Positions 1 through 9,008 of a DNA stretch of 64,000 nt are shown here, in pieces. Position 1 is the first letter of the stretch; the number at the start of each line of letters is the position of its first letter. The DNA is from UBA9676 sp036005525 (GTDB lineage: Bacteria; Actinomycetota; Actinomycetes; Streptosporangiales; Streptosporangiaceae), in assembly GCA_036005525.1 (NCBI GenBank), contig DASYQM010000332.1:44467-108466 (forward strand). The letters run 5' to 3'. The notes beneath the pieces were generated by a model. That model searched no databases and was not told the origin of the DNA. It worked only from the letters and a program-made list of their open reading frames with translations. Both the position numbers and the translations under genes were made by a program.

Positions 1-896
1 GTGATGCCGGTGGCCGCGAAGAAGGCGTCCTCGGATGCGACCAGGTCGTCGGTCGTGAGTACTCGCTGGAGGTCGTGGCCGGCCGCGATCGCCCGGTCGC
101 GTTCATCGTTGTCACGAGGGGCGAGCCTGCCCTGGATGATCCCGCCCAGGCACTTGACGGCGCAGGCGGCGATGATGCCCTCCGGGGTGCCGCCGATACC
201 GAGCAGGAGGTCCACCCCGGTGCCTTCCCGTGCCGCCATGATGGCGCCGGCGACGTCCCCGTCAGTGATGAGCTTGATCCGCGCACCTGCGGCCCGCACC
301 TCGGAAATGAGCTGCTCGTGCCTGGGGCGGTCGAGGATAACCACGGTGACGTCCTGCGGCGAGCAGCTCTTGGCCTTGGCCACGGCGCTGACGTTGTGCG
401 CCGCCGGTGCTTCAAGGTCCACCACATCGGCGGCGGCAGCGCCGGTGACCAGCTTGGACATGTAGAAGACGGCCGACGGGTCATACATCGACCCGCGGGC
501 GCTGACGGCCAGCACCGAAATCGCGTTCGGCATGCCGTTGGCCGTCAGGCGGGTGCCGTCGATCGGGTCCACCGCGACGTCGCACTCCGGGCCGGTGCCG
601 TCCCCGACCTGCTCGCCGTTGTACAGCATGGGGGCTTGATCCTTCTCGCCCTCGCCGATGACGACCACGCCCCGCATCGATACCGTGTTGATGAGCGCGC
701 GCATTGCCTCAACGGCCGCGCCGTCGGCGCCGTTCTTGTCGCCCCGGCCGACCCAGCGGCCCGCGGCCATCGCGCCGGCCTCGGTCACCCGGGCCAGTTC
801 GAGCGCCAGGTTCCGGTCGGGCGCCTGGCGTTCCGGTTCGGCGGTGATAGGCGGGTTCGGCTGGCCTGTCACAGCGGCTGTCTGGTCATCGGACAT
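1..896 (-). CDS. glpX: Fructose-1,6-bisphosphatase class II (GlpX), 3' end outside window
   Basis: Hydrolyses fructose 1,6-bisphosphate to fructose 6-phosphate in gluconeogenesis; cytosolic and metal-dependent. The reverse strand reads openly from an ATG at 896 to the window edge, giving 298 complete codons. GlpX landmarks are visible: GEGEKD at about residues 81-86, the metal/phosphate motif DPIDGT at about 110-115, a GIGGTPEG loop at about 233-240, and AFFAATGIT at the edge. The family is usually about 320-350 residues, so only a short C-terminal piece is missing. A poorly conserved N-terminal extension of about 25 residues precedes the domain. It lies downstream of xseB on the same strand. 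In actinobacteria GlpX is commonly the main FBPase. The identification is secure. Confidence 0.95.
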   Translation of the reverse strand, partial: MSDDQTAAVTGQPNPPITAEPERQAPDRNLALELARVTEAGAMAAGRWVGRGDKNGADGAAVEAMRALINTVSMRGVVVIGEGEKDQAPMLYNGEQVGDGTGPECDVAVDPIDGTRLTANGMPNAISVLAVSARGSMYDPSAVFYMSKLVTGAAAADVVDLEAPAAHNVSAVAKAKSCSPQDVTVVILDRPRHEQLISEVRAAGARIKLITDGDVAGAIMAAREGTGVDLLLGIGGTPEGIIAACAVKCLGGIIQGRLAPRDNDERDRAIAAGHDLQRVLTTDDLVASEDAFFAATGI

Positions 897-1005
897 GGCG
901 GACGCCTTTCCTCGGGGCCGTGATGCGATCCTACGTAGCGGCTCCGGGGGGCCGGCTGCGTCCCCGGACCGCACGCCGCCGTGCGAGCGGGCCGTCCGCC
1001 GTGGC

Positions 1006-1356
1006 CTAGAACGGCGCGGCGGAGTCGCCGGGATCGGCCTGTTCGGGCAGGGCGGCGGCGAGCCGCGCCCGGGCGCCCTCCAGCCATTGCAGGCAGATGG
1101 CGGCGAGGTGCTCGCCGCGTTCCCAGAGCTTGAGCGACTCCTCCAGGGTGAGCCCTCCACTCTCCAGCCGCCGGACCACCTCGATGAGTTCGTCGCGCGC
1201 CTGCTCGTAGGGCATCTCGGCGGCGGGCGCGCCCCCACCGGCCTGGTCGCCACCGGGCTGACCACTGGCGTTCTGGCCACCGGCGGGCTGCCTGGAGGCC
1301 GGCTGGCTGCGCACCGGGCCGCTGCGGCGCTCGGGTTGGCGCGACTGGGCGGTCAC
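1006..1356 (-). CDS. xseB: Exodeoxyribonuclease VII small subunit
   Basis: Small subunit of exonuclease VII, the XseA-XseB complex that degrades single-stranded DNA to acid-soluble oligonucleotides in repair. The protein has 116 residues. The conserved helical-hairpin domain is at about residues 48-105, with YEQARDELIEVVRRLESG followed by LTLEESLKLWERG, the family signature. The first 45 residues are a Gln/Gly/Ala-rich, probably disordered extension, so the protein is longer than the usual 70-80 residues. It follows xseA at 76 bp on the same strand and is probably co-transcribed with it. Confidence 0.93.
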   Translation of the reverse strand: MTAQSRQPERRSGPVRSQPASRQPAGGQNASGQPGGDQAGGGAPAAEMPYEQARDELIEVVRRLESGGLTLEESLKLWERGEHLAAICLQWLEGARARLAAALPEQADPGDSAAPF

Positions 1357-1432
1357 GGCGCCAACCTAGCCGGCCCCCAGGCAGCCCGCCGGGCCGCCAT
1401 GCCGGGTCAGCCGCCAAGCCCGGAGGTCCACG

Positions 1433-2659
1433 CTAGGCCCCCGTGGTGGGGTTCGCCGCCCCGTCAGCCGTTACCGTGAGCTGATCTTCAGCGAATCTGA
1501 CCATTAGCCTTTCACCTGCGGTTACCTCGGCTGCACGCCGTACCACTCGCCCGTCGCGTGACTGCACGATCGCGTAGCCGCGGCGGAGGGTGGCCGCGGG
1601 GGACAGCGCGAGCAGGCGGCCGCTGAGATGGCCCACGTCGTCGGACGCACGCTGAAGCCCGGCGGCGAAGCAGCGCCGGGCTCGTTCAGCCAGGGCGGTG
1701 ACGGACTCCTCCCGACGGTCGATCTCCCGCAGCGGATCCGACAGCACGGGACGGGAACGTATGTCCGTCAGCCAGGACCATTCGCGGTCCAGCTGGCCCG
1801 CCAGCGCGCGCCGCGCGCGTGCCCGGTGCTGGGTGACGAGCGCCAGCTGCTCCGCCACGTCCGGCACCACGCGCCGGGCAGCATCGGTGGGCGTGGAAGC
1901 GCGGACATCGGCGACGAGATCGAGCAGCGGGTTGTCCTGCTCGTGGCCGATCGCGCTCACCACCGGCGTCTGGCACGCAGCCACGGCCCGGATCAGGGTC
2001 TCATCGGAGAACGGCAGCAGATCCTCGACCGAGCCGCCGCCCCTGGCGATGACGATCACCTGCACGGCCCGGTCCGCGTCGAGGCGGCGCAGCGCGCCGG
2101 TCACCTCGGTGACGGCGTACGGGCCCTGGACGGCGACCTCCTCCACCTGGAACCTGACGGCTGGCCAGCGCATCGCCGCGTTGCGCAGCACGTCCCGCTC
2201 GGCCGCGCTGTCGCGTCCGCAGATCAGGCCGATGGTGGCGGGCAGGAAGGGCAGCGGCCGTTTGCGCTCGGGCGCGAACAGGCCCTCCGCGGCCAGTGAC
2301 CGGCGGAGCCGGTCGAGCCGGGCCAGCAATTCACCGATGCCCACGGCACGGATCTCGATCCCGGTCAGGGAGAACGAGCCCCGGGCCGTGTTGAGGTCAG
2401 GCTTGGCCCACACCACCACGCGGGCGCCCTCGGCGGGCGACGGATCCGCGGCGTCGAGTACGGCCCAGGCACAGATCACCCGCACCGAGACGGCCGCCAC
2501 CGGATCGCGCAGTGTCAAGAAGGCGGTCCCGCCGCGCCTGGTCAGCTCGGCGATCTGACCCTCCACCCAGATCCGCCCCAGGCGGCTGACCCACTCTCCG
2601 GCCAGCCGCAGCACGGTGCGGACGGGGACCGGCGATTCTGCGGTGGTCTCCAGTGGCAT
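1433..2659 (-). CDS. xseA: Exodeoxyribonuclease VII large subunit
   Basis: Catalytic large subunit of exonuclease VII. The protein has 408 residues, normal for the family. The N-terminal OB-fold (about residues 14-110) includes WVEGQIAEL and TAFLTLRD. The catalytic core follows, with GLICGRDSAAERDVL, VIVIARGGGSVEDLLPFSDE and the SAIGHEQDNPLLDLVADVRA block. The C-terminus keeps the ATLRRGYAIV segment. It starts at an ATG 22 bp downstream of the stop of the lipid-droplet-type gene and leads into xseB. Confidence 0.95.
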   Translation of the reverse strand: MPLETTAESPVPVRTVLRLAGEWVSRLGRIWVEGQIAELTRRGGTAFLTLRDPVAAVSVRVICAWAVLDAADPSPAEGARVVVWAKPDLNTARGSFSLTGIEIRAVGIGELLARLDRLRRSLAAEGLFAPERKRPLPFLPATIGLICGRDSAAERDVLRNAAMRWPAVRFQVEEVAVQGPYAVTEVTGALRRLDADRAVQVIVIARGGGSVEDLLPFSDETLIRAVAACQTPVVSAIGHEQDNPLLDLVADVRASTPTDAARRVVPDVAEQLALVTQHRARARRALAGQLDREWSWLTDIRSRPVLSDPLREIDRREESVTALAERARRCFAAGLQRASDDVGHLSGRLLALSPAATLRRGYAIVQSRDGRVVRRAAEVTAGERLMVRFAEDQLTVTADGAANPTTGA

Positions 2660-2680
2660 GGCAGCGGGAGGCGGCCGGCG

Positions 2681-3373
2681 TCAGCCCGCCTGGTCCTCGA
2701 TCTTGGAAAGGCGTCGCTCGAACATGGTGATCACGTCGTCCCGGTGCGCGGTCGCCTTCTCGTAGGCGAGCAGGGCGCGCACACCGTCGGCGTCCAGCCC
2801 TCGGAGCCGGGCGCGGAGCGAGGCGATCGAGAGGTCGGCATAGCCCGGAATCGGCTCAGCCAGGGCAGCGGCCGGGGCCGACGGCGCTGGTTTCGCCGGG
2901 GCAGGAGTGGCTGGCCCAGCCCCGGGCGCAGCCTGCCCGGGCGTGGCGGTCGGCTTCGCGGCGGCCGCCTTCGGAGCGGTGGTCGGCTTGGGCGTGGTGG
3001 CCGGCTTGGGCGTGGTGGCCGGCTTCGGAGCGGTGGCCGACTTCGGCGCGGCGGCTGCCGTCCGGGCACCCGCGGCGTCGGCGGGCGCTGCGGCCGGGCG
3101 CGGGACAGTGGTGCTCGGGGTCGTCGTACGCTCCCGGAGCACCGTGACGTTGCCGGTCTCGTCCGGCCGTCCGGGTGGCTGTGCGGCGCCGGGCGCTTTC
3201 TGGTCAGCCTCAGCCGGCGACTTCTGGTCAGCCTCAGCCGGCGACGTGGCTTGCTCCATCTGGGCCCGGATCTTGTCGACGGCCATCAGTACCTGGCCGA
3301 TGCCGGCGAAAACCGCGCGCAGCACCACGGCCGGAGCCTCTTTGATGCGGTCGGTGACCTGCGGGATGGGCAT
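2681..3373 (-). CDS. Lipid-droplet-associated-type protein with Ala/Pro/Lys repeats
   Basis: The 230-residue protein has two conserved ends and a low-complexity centre. The N-terminus (about residues 1-42) is an amphipathic helix-rich segment. The C-terminus (about 180-230) contains IPGYADLSIASLRARLRGLD and a helical DGVRALLAYEKATAHRDDV stretch. Between them lies an SPAEADQK tandem duplication followed by a run of TPKPATTPK-like repeats, resembling basic Ala/Lys/Pro tails of heparin-binding-like proteins. From memory, its place between xseA and ispH matches mycobacterial Rv1109c, annotated as lipid-droplet associated. An RBS (GGGAGATC) sits just before the ATG. The molecular role is inferred only from position and architecture. 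Confidence 0.75.
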   Translation of the reverse strand: MPIPQVTDRIKEAPAVVLRAVFAGIGQVLMAVDKIRAQMEQATSPAEADQKSPAEADQKAPGAAQPPGRPDETGNVTVLRERTTTPSTTVPRPAAAPADAAGARTAAAAPKSATAPKPATTPKPATTPKPTTAPKAAAAKPTATPGQAAPGAGPATPAPAKPAPSAPAAALAEPIPGYADLSIASLRARLRGLDADGVRALLAYEKATAHRDDVITMFERRLSKIEDQAG

Positions 3374-3629
3374 TTCGTGATCTCCCTACATGCGTGTCTG
3401 GGCATGCCATCGCGCCGTTCCTGCATCCCCAGGCGTGGAGCGCGTGAGCGGCCGGTGCCGCGTTGCGCCCGCCTTCATTCTTGCCCAGGGCATGCCGTCT
3501 GCGGCAGCAGGCACGGCGGGTGCGAATGGTGGATGGCCGCCGTGCGGCCAGGTGCGGGTCACGGCGCCAGTCTGCCACCGAACCGGCCTGCCACCGTGCC
3601 GGGTTTGTCCAGCAGGTGGCTCACCTACC

Positions 3630-4595
3630 ATGAGAAGCATGCCTGTGCCAATGCGACGTGTGCTGCTCGCCAAGCCCCGGGGCTACTGCGCCGGGGTCGA
3701 TCGTGCCGTGCAAACCGTCGAGGTAGCGCTGGAGCGTTACGGCGCCCCGATCTACGTGCGCAAGCAGATCGTGCACAACAAGCATGTCGTGGCGGCGCTG
3801 GAGCAGCGCGGTGCCGTGTTCGTGGACGAGGTGGCAGACGTCCCCGAGGGCGGCGTGGTCGTCTTCTCAGCGCACGGGGTGGCGCCGGAGGTGCGAGCCG
3901 ATGCTACGGCGCGCAACCTGCACGCCATCGACGCAACCTGCCCGCTGGTCACCAAGGTGCACAGCGAGGCGCGGCGGTTCGCCGCCCAGGGATACGACAT
4001 CCTGCTCATCGGCCATGAGGGTCACGAGGAGGTTGTCGGCACGACCGGCGAGGCACCGTCGCACATCCAGCTGGTGGACGGACCCGGGGATAACGCCAGG
4101 GTGCAGGTGCGCGACCCCGCCAAGGTCGTCTGGCTGTCACAGACCACGTTGTCGGTCGACGAGACCATCGAGACCGTCGGCGCGCTGCGGGAGCGGTTCC
4201 CGACGCTGGCCGACCCGCCCAGCGACGACATCTGCTATGCCACCCAGAACCGGCAGGCGGCCGTGAAGCGGATCGCGGCCGAGTCGGATGTGGTCATCGT
4301 GGTCGGCTCGCGCAACTCCTCCAATTCGGTGCGGCTGGTGGAGGTGGCGGTCGACGCTGGCGCTGGCGCCGCCTACCTGGTCGATGACGCGGAGTCGATC
4401 GAGTCGGCCTGGCTGGAGGGCGTGAGCACGGTCGGGGTGAGCAGCGGCGCATCGGCGCCGGAGAATCTGGTCGCTGGAGTGCTTGAGCATCTCGCCGAGA
4501 GCGGTTTCGACCACGTCGAAGAGGTCGAGGCGGTAGAGGAACAGATGGTCTTCGCGCTCCCGCACGAACTGCGGCAGGGCAGGTCCGGGCGCTAG
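3630..4595 (+). CDS. ispH: 4-hydroxy-3-methylbut-2-enyl diphosphate reductase
   Basis: The last enzyme of the MEP isoprenoid pathway; it reduces HMBPP to IPP and DMAPP with a [4Fe-4S] cluster. The 321-residue protein shows the three cluster cysteines in RGYCAGVDRA (C20), DATCPLVTKVH and DDICYATQNRQ. It also has SAHGVAPEV, GHEGHEEVVGTTGE and the substrate-binding GSRNSSNSVRL. Start choice: three in-frame ATGs lie at 3630, 3639 and 3651; the first is used here, with a weak GGTGG upstream, and the true start could be any of them. It is divergent from the lipid-droplet-type gene and convergent with the DUF6542 gene 17 bp away. Confidence 0.95.
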   Translation: MRSMPVPMRRVLLAKPRGYCAGVDRAVQTVEVALERYGAPIYVRKQIVHNKHVVAALEQRGAVFVDEVADVPEGGVVVFSAHGVAPEVRADATARNLHAIDATCPLVTKVHSEARRFAAQGYDILLIGHEGHEEVVGTTGEAPSHIQLVDGPGDNARVQVRDPAKVVWLSQTTLSVDETIETVGALRERFPTLADPPSDDICYATQNRQAAVKRIAAESDVVIVVGSRNSSNSVRLVEVAVDAGAGAAYLVDDAESIESAWLEGVSTVGVSSGASAPENLVAGVLEHLAESGFDHVEEVEAVEEQMVFALPHELRQGRSGR

Positions 4596-4612
4596 GCGGG
4601 ATGGCCGCGCGG

Positions 4613-5161
4613 CTATGCCGCCGGGCCGGATTGCGGGCTGCCGGGCGGGGCCATGGGAGCGGACGGCTCCTCCTGGGCGTCCGGCTGGGCGTCCTGGGCG
4701 TCCGGGCCGGAGCTTGAGCCGGCCAGGAGGCCGGGTCCGTGGCCGGCGGACCGCAGGTCCTCTCGCAGCTCACGGGCGCACCCGCGCAGCCCGCGTTGCC
4801 AGGCGATGATCAGGCTCAGCGCCGTTCCGGCGAACAGCCACGGTGCCACCCCCGCCAGCGTGATCGCCGCCCCCTCGGCGATGGACAGCGCCATGTTCCC
4901 GGTAGCGGTTCCCGCCTTCACCCCGACCAGCTCGATGCCGAACACCAGCGGCGGAGTGATCGTCGCCATCAGCAGGTCGCGCTGCCTGACCAAGAAGACA
5001 GCGGCTGCGCTGCCAGCGATGAAGAAGGCGCCTGCCAGCACCGGCGATCCCAGCCAGGCGGCTGCGGTCAGGCCCAGTGCGAACACGACCAGCATGACCA
5101 CGACGGCTCCGCGCCCGGTGAGGCGGATCTGGGGAGTGCCCTGCTGCATCTGCCCGGACAT
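4613..5161 (-). CDS. DUF6542-type small membrane protein
   Basis: A 182-residue integral membrane protein with about four hydrophobic segments between residues 15 and 130 and a hydrophilic Pro/Ala/Ser tail of about 40 residues. The ATG at 5161 is preferred over upstream in-frame codons because it is preceded by GAGGGGGG. Hydrophobic stretches include AVVVMLVVFALGLTAAAWLG and GAFFIAGSAAAVFLV. Its place between ispH and ychF matches a mycobacterial hypothetical (Rv1111c) that I recall as DUF6542. No function is known. Confidence 0.7.
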   Translation of the reverse strand: MSGQMQQGTPQIRLTGRGAVVVMLVVFALGLTAAAWLGSPVLAGAFFIAGSAAAVFLVRQRDLLMATITPPLVFGIELVGVKAGTATGNMALSIAEGAAITLAGVAPWLFAGTALSLIIAWQRGLRGCARELREDLRSAGHGPGLLAGSSSGPDAQDAQPDAQEEPSAPMAPPGSPQSGPAA

Positions 5162-5278
5162 CCGTGCCCCCCTCGCCCTGGTGTCGCCTCCTGGGATTCT
5201 CTCGCGCCGCCCATCCGTTACCGCCCATTGAGATCGGCGTTTCGGCCAAGCCACCCGGGGACGTACGGCGCGGCGCGG

Positions 5279-5995
5279 TCAGATATCCGGCTTGGGGGTC
5301 TCCTTAGCCCGCATGATGCGGGGCAACAACCGGCCTATGGGCACGAGCAGTATCCACGTGAACGGCGCCACGCCCGGAGCGACGAACGCGACCGGGATGG
5401 ACAGCCCGAACACCACCGGGGTCGGCAGGATCTGCGATGTCACATAGCGCCGCGACGCGAGGGAGACGCTGGCCGGGACCAGGCGTTCGGCCCGGAGAGC
5501 GTAGAGCCAGATAGCCAGCTCCACCAGGCCGGCGCCGGCCACGCAAGCGGCGTAGAAGACCGTGGCGGCTACCTGCTTGGTCGTGCTCGCGAAAAGCAGC
5601 GCGGTCGGGTAGGGCAGGAACGCGATCGTGCCGAGAAAGAGAAGGTTGAGAAAGATGACCGGCCGGTCCAGCGCCGTGATGTACCGGAACAAGCGGTGAT
5701 GGCCCATCCAGAACAGCCCGATGACCAGGAAGCTGATGGCGAAACCGAGGATTCGGTACTTGTCGGCATGAAGCTGGTGACCGGCGTTGAGCACTACGTC
5801 GGGCACCCGGAGGTCCACCACCAGCAGGGTGATGGCGATGGCGAAGACCGCGTCGCTGAAGAACAGCACGCGGTCGTACTCCAGATGCCCAGCGATGGCG
5901 AGCCGGTTCAGCGTCGGGCCGGCACGTTGCGGGACCGCGCCTGCCCCGGGCGCAGGCTCGTCCGCCCGGGCCGGTGGCTCACCGCCGTCCGTCAT
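5279..5995 (-). CDS. TMEM175-family potassium channel (DUF1211)
   Basis: The 238-residue membrane protein carries the TMEM175 pore-helix signature in the first transmembrane segment: RVLFFSDAVFAIAITLLVVDL, with the invariant F-S-D. About six hydrophobic segments follow. Bacterial TMEM175 proteins form tetrameric K+ channels with one six-helix repeat per subunit, which fits this length. The first 35 residues are Pro/Ala-rich and charged. It is a single gene on the minus strand between the DUF6542 gene and rmuC, and no partner gene is obvious. Confidence 0.85.
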   Translation of the reverse strand: MTDGGEPPARADEPAPGAGAVPQRAGPTLNRLAIAGHLEYDRVLFFSDAVFAIAITLLVVDLRVPDVVLNAGHQLHADKYRILGFAISFLVIGLFWMGHHRLFRYITALDRPVIFLNLLFLGTIAFLPYPTALLFASTTKQVAATVFYAACVAGAGLVELAIWLYALRAERLVPASVSLASRRYVTSQILPTPVVFGLSIPVAFVAPGVAPFTWILLVPIGRLLPRIMRAKETPKPDI

Positions 5996-6099
5996 CGCCT
6001 GCTGGACCTTTCATCCGTGACCCATCGTTACCGGGCTGCTCGCCCGCGGCCGACCGGCTCATCCGGGCGCTGTCGGCTCGCGTGTCCGCCCCGCCGCCG

Positions 6100-7449
6100 C
6101 TACCCGGTTTCGTTACGGTACCGGGCGCGGGTCAGCTCGCCCGGATCCGGGGACGTGCCCGGCCCCGGCGTGCCCGGCCCGGTGCCCGACTTGGCCGCGA
6201 CCTCGGCGGTGAGCTCGGGGGCGGACAGGGCCCGCGCCGTGTCCTCGACGAGACCCGGCGCCTCCAGCCCGGCGTCGACCAGCCCAAGCTGGCTCAAACG
6301 GCGCGCACTCACCAGCACCTTGCTCTCCAGCGAGCCGACCGTCTGGTTGTAGGTGACCACCGCGTTGGACAGCGCCTTGCCGAGCCGGTCCATATGCCTG
6401 CCCATGGCCGCCAGCCGGTCGTGAAGCTGCCGGCCGACGTCGAACACGGCCCGGGCGTTCTCCGACAGGGCCGCCTGCTGCCAGGCGTACTGTGCGGTCC
6501 GCAACATGGTGACCAGCGTTATCGGGGTGGCGATGTGCACCTTGCGCGCCATCGCGTGCTCGAGCAGGTCAGGATCACGCTCCAGGGCCGGAGCCAGAAA
6601 CGCCTCGCCCGGGATGAACAGCACCACGAACTCCGGTGCCGGGCTGAGCGCGGCCCAGTAAGCCTTGGCGGCCAGCCGGTCCACATGCTCGCGCAGGTGA
6701 CGGGCATGCGCGCCCAGTCTCGTTTGGCGGACAGAGTCGTCGGTGGCCTCCGCGGCCTCCAGATATGCCGCGAGCGAGACCTTGGAGTCGACGACGATGT
6801 TCTTGCCGCCCGCCAGCCGCACCACCATGTCCGGGCGCAACGCACCGTCGTCCGTGGTCACCCCCACCTGCTCCTCGAAGTCGCAGCGGGCGCTCATCCC
6901 GGCCAGTTCCACCACGCGGCGCAACTGCATCTCGCCCCAGCGGCCGCGGGCCTCCGGCCGGCGCAGGGCGGTGACCAGGGCCTGGGTCTCGATTTTCAGC
7001 TGCTCCGAGCTCTGGCGCGCGAGGTGGACCTGTTCGGCCAGGGCCGCGTGCGAACGCACCCGTTCCGCGTCCGAGTCCCGAAGCTGGCCCTCCACCCGGG
7101 CGAGCGTCTCCTTCAGCGGCCCGACCAGGCTCTCGACCGCCGCGCGGCGGGTCTCCAGCTCGCCGGCCGCCTTCGCGTTGGCGGCGTCCAGCCTTCCCTC
7201 GGCCATTTCCAGGAACCGCCGGGTACTGGCGTCGAGTGCCTGCGCCGACAGTGACTGGAACCGCTCGGCGAGCTGACTCTCGACCAGCGCGGCCCGCTCA
7301 TGGGCCGCGCGAGCGCGCTCGTCGGCCGCGCTCGCCTGGGCGGCCAGGTCGGCGGCGGCGGTCGCCTCCCGGCTGCGGGCGAAGAGAAACCCGAGCACCG
7401 CCCCGATGGCGATGCCGATGAGCACAGCCAGTAGCGAGATGACTGTCAT
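6100..7449 (-). CDS. rmuC: DNA recombination protein RmuC
   Basis: RmuC-family proteins limit recombination at inverted repeats and carry a predicted restriction-nuclease-like fold. The 449-residue protein begins with one membrane anchor (MTVISLLAVLIGIAIGAVLGFL). A coiled-coil-rich region follows (about residues 25-150), then the RmuC core (about 155-400) with RGRWGEMQLRRVVELAGM, MVVRLAGGKNIVVDSKVSLAAY and FIPGEAFLAPAL. The C-terminus is Pro/Gly-rich. The ATG at 7449 is chosen because it opens directly into the anchor. The gene is divergent from ychF with 79 bp between the starts. Confidence 0.92.
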   Translation of the reverse strand: MTVISLLAVLIGIAIGAVLGFLFARSREATAAADLAAQASAADERARAAHERAALVESQLAERFQSLSAQALDASTRRFLEMAEGRLDAANAKAAGELETRRAAVESLVGPLKETLARVEGQLRDSDAERVRSHAALAEQVHLARQSSEQLKIETQALVTALRRPEARGRWGEMQLRRVVELAGMSARCDFEEQVGVTTDDGALRPDMVVRLAGGKNIVVDSKVSLAAYLEAAEATDDSVRQTRLGAHARHLREHVDRLAAKAYWAALSPAPEFVVLFIPGEAFLAPALERDPDLLEHAMARKVHIATPITLVTMLRTAQYAWQQAALSENARAVFDVGRQLHDRLAAMGRHMDRLGKALSNAVVTYNQTVGSLESKVLVSARRLSQLGLVDAGLEAPGLVEDTARALSAPELTAEVAAKSGTGPGTPGPGTSPDPGELTRARYRNETG

Positions 7450-7528
7450 ATGTCGATCTTCCCAGCCGGGTGTGACACTGGCCGGTAGCCACGCGGAGCG
7501 GGGCGGGAGCCCAATTAGACTCGCCCGG

Positions 7529-8641
7529 GTGAGCCTGTCCATTGGCATCGTCGGATTGCCGAACGTCGGTAAGTCCACCCTTTTCAACGCGCTGACCAGG
7601 GCGCGTGCGCTGGCGTCGAACTATCCGTTCGCGACCATCGAGCCAAACGTGGGCGTCGTCGGCATTCCGGATCCGCGCCTGGCGGTGCTCGCCCGGCTGT
7701 GCGGCTCCGCGCGGGTGGTCCCCGCCACCGCCCGGTTCGTGGACATCGCCGGCCTGGTGCGCGGCGCGTCCCAGGGTCAGGGCCTGGGCAACCAGTTCCT
7801 GTCCCATATCCGCGAGACCGGCGCGATCTGCCAGGTGGTCCGGGTGTTCGCGGACCCGGACGTGAGCCATGTCGATGGCGCTGTCTCACCCGAGCGCGAC
7901 ATCGAGACGATCGCGACCGAGCTGATCCTGGCCGACTTGCAGACGCTGGACAGGGCTGTGCCGCGGCTCACCAAAGAGGCAAGATCCGCCAAGGATGCGC
8001 AACGGATGCGCGTGGCGGATGCCGCGGCCAGGGCCCAGCGCTTGCTCGATGACGGGAAGACGCTGTTCGCCGGCGCGGCCGGGGCGGGCATCGACCTGGC
8101 GGACCTGGCCGAACTGCACCTGCTCACGGCCAAGCCGTTCCTATACGTGTTCAACATGGACACGGCCGGGCTGGAGAACAAGGTGGCGCGCGACCAGCTC
8201 GCGGCGCTGGTCGCGCCGGCGGAGTCGATTTTCCTCGACGTGAAGACCGAGGCGGAGCTGGCGGAGCTGCCCGAGGACGAGGCGGCCGAGATGGCGGCCG
8301 GGCTCGGCCTGGGCGAGCCCGGCCTGTCCCGGCTGGTCAGGGCCGCGTTCCATGCCCTCGGCCTGACCACATTCCTGACCGACGGGCCGAAGGAGGCGCG
8401 GGCCTGGGAGATCCCGATCGGCGCCACCGCGCTGGAGGCGGCCGGGGTGATCCACAGCGACTTCCAGCGGGGGTTCATCAAGGCTGAAGTGGTGTCCTAC
8501 GACGACCTGGTAGCCACGGGCTCGGTGGCGGCGGCCCGCGCCGCCGGCAGGGCGCGCATCGAGGGCAAGGACTACGTGATGCGCGACGGCGACGTGGTCG
8601 AGTTCCGTCATGGATCAACATCAACCACGAAGAAGCCCTAG
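7529..8641 (+). CDS. ychF: Ribosome-binding GTPase/ATPase YchF (OLA1), altered C-terminus
   Basis: A universally conserved P-loop NTPase with a C-terminal TGS domain, thought to bind ribosomes and act in stress responses. The 370-residue protein has GLPNVGKSTLFNAL (G1) at residues 8-21, DIAGLVRGASQGQGLGN (G3) and FNMD in the G4 position (NxxE/NMD of the YchF type). The TGS domain ends in KDYVMRDGDVVEFR. The GTG at 7529 has no Shine-Dalgarno, but a TTAGACT box lies about 10 bp upstream, suggesting a leaderless message. Oddity: YchF normally ends EFRFNV, whereas here the last 10 residues are HGSTSTTKKP. The missing FNV and stop lie at 8962-8973 behind a duplicated 26-bp segment. Confidence 0.95.
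   Translation: MSLSIGIVGLPNVGKSTLFNALTRARALASNYPFATIEPNVGVVGIPDPRLAVLARLCGSARVVPATARFVDIAGLVRGASQGQGLGNQFLSHIRETGAICQVVRVFADPDVSHVDGAVSPERDIETIATELILADLQTLDRAVPRLTKEARSAKDAQRMRVADAAARAQRLLDDGKTLFAGAAGAGIDLADLAELHLLTAKPFLYVFNMDTAGLENKVARDQLAALVAPAESIFLDVKTEAELAELPEDEAAEMAAGLGLGEPGLSRLVRAAFHALGLTTFLTDGPKEARAWEIPIGATALEAAGVIHSDFQRGFIKAEVVSYDDLVATGSVAAARAAGRARIEGKDYVMRDGDVVEFRHGSTSTTKKP
8582..8607 (+). repeat. 26-bp direct repeat, copy 1 (inside ychF)
   Basis: First copy of a perfect 26-bp direct repeat encoding RDGDVVEFR within the ychF reading frame. The second copy is at 8936-8961. The offset is 354 bp, exactly 118 codons. Confidence 0.9.
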
Positions 8642-8655
8642 ACCGGGAGGTTGCC

Positions 8656-8931
8656 ATGTTCGCTCGCGTCGCCGTGTGGAGCCCGATGCCCCAGGACGAC
8701 CGTCAGTGGGTCATCGACGCTGTGAAGTCCGTGCCGGGGGTCCTCGATGGCTACCACCTGGTTGACCCGGAGACAGGGAACGGCCTGTCGATCGCCTTCT
8801 TCGAGGACGACGTGGACGTCAGCGCAGTGAAGGCCGCCATCTCAGCAAAGGCCCAGGAGATCGGCTGGCACGACGAGCCGCGCCCAGCTCCGCAGTCCGA
8901 GACGATCTATCGCGTGATCCGTCATGGGTAG
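8656..8931 (+). CDS. Small protein of unknown function, possible dimeric alpha/beta-barrel fold
   Basis: The 91-residue protein starts at an ATG preceded by a good RBS (GGGAGG, 7 bp spacing), 14 bp after the ychF stop. The alternation AVWSPMP.., GVLDGYHLVDPETG, LSIAFFEDDVDVSAVKAAISAKA and ETIYRVIR suggests the beta-alpha-beta layout of small antibiotic-biosynthesis-monooxygenase or EthD-like proteins, but no diagnostic motif is present. It lies wholly within the 354-bp segment bracketed by the duplicated ychF 26-mer, so it probably arrived with, or by, the event that split ychF. Confidence 0.65.
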   Translation: MFARVAVWSPMPQDDRQWVIDAVKSVPGVLDGYHLVDPETGNGLSIAFFEDDVDVSAVKAAISAKAQEIGWHDEPRPAPQSETIYRVIRHG

Positions 8932-8935
8932 AGGC

Positions 8936-8973
<38 letters not shown>

Positions 8974-9008
8974 ATTGTTGGTATCGCGGCAGGTCAGCTT
9001 GCTGCGTC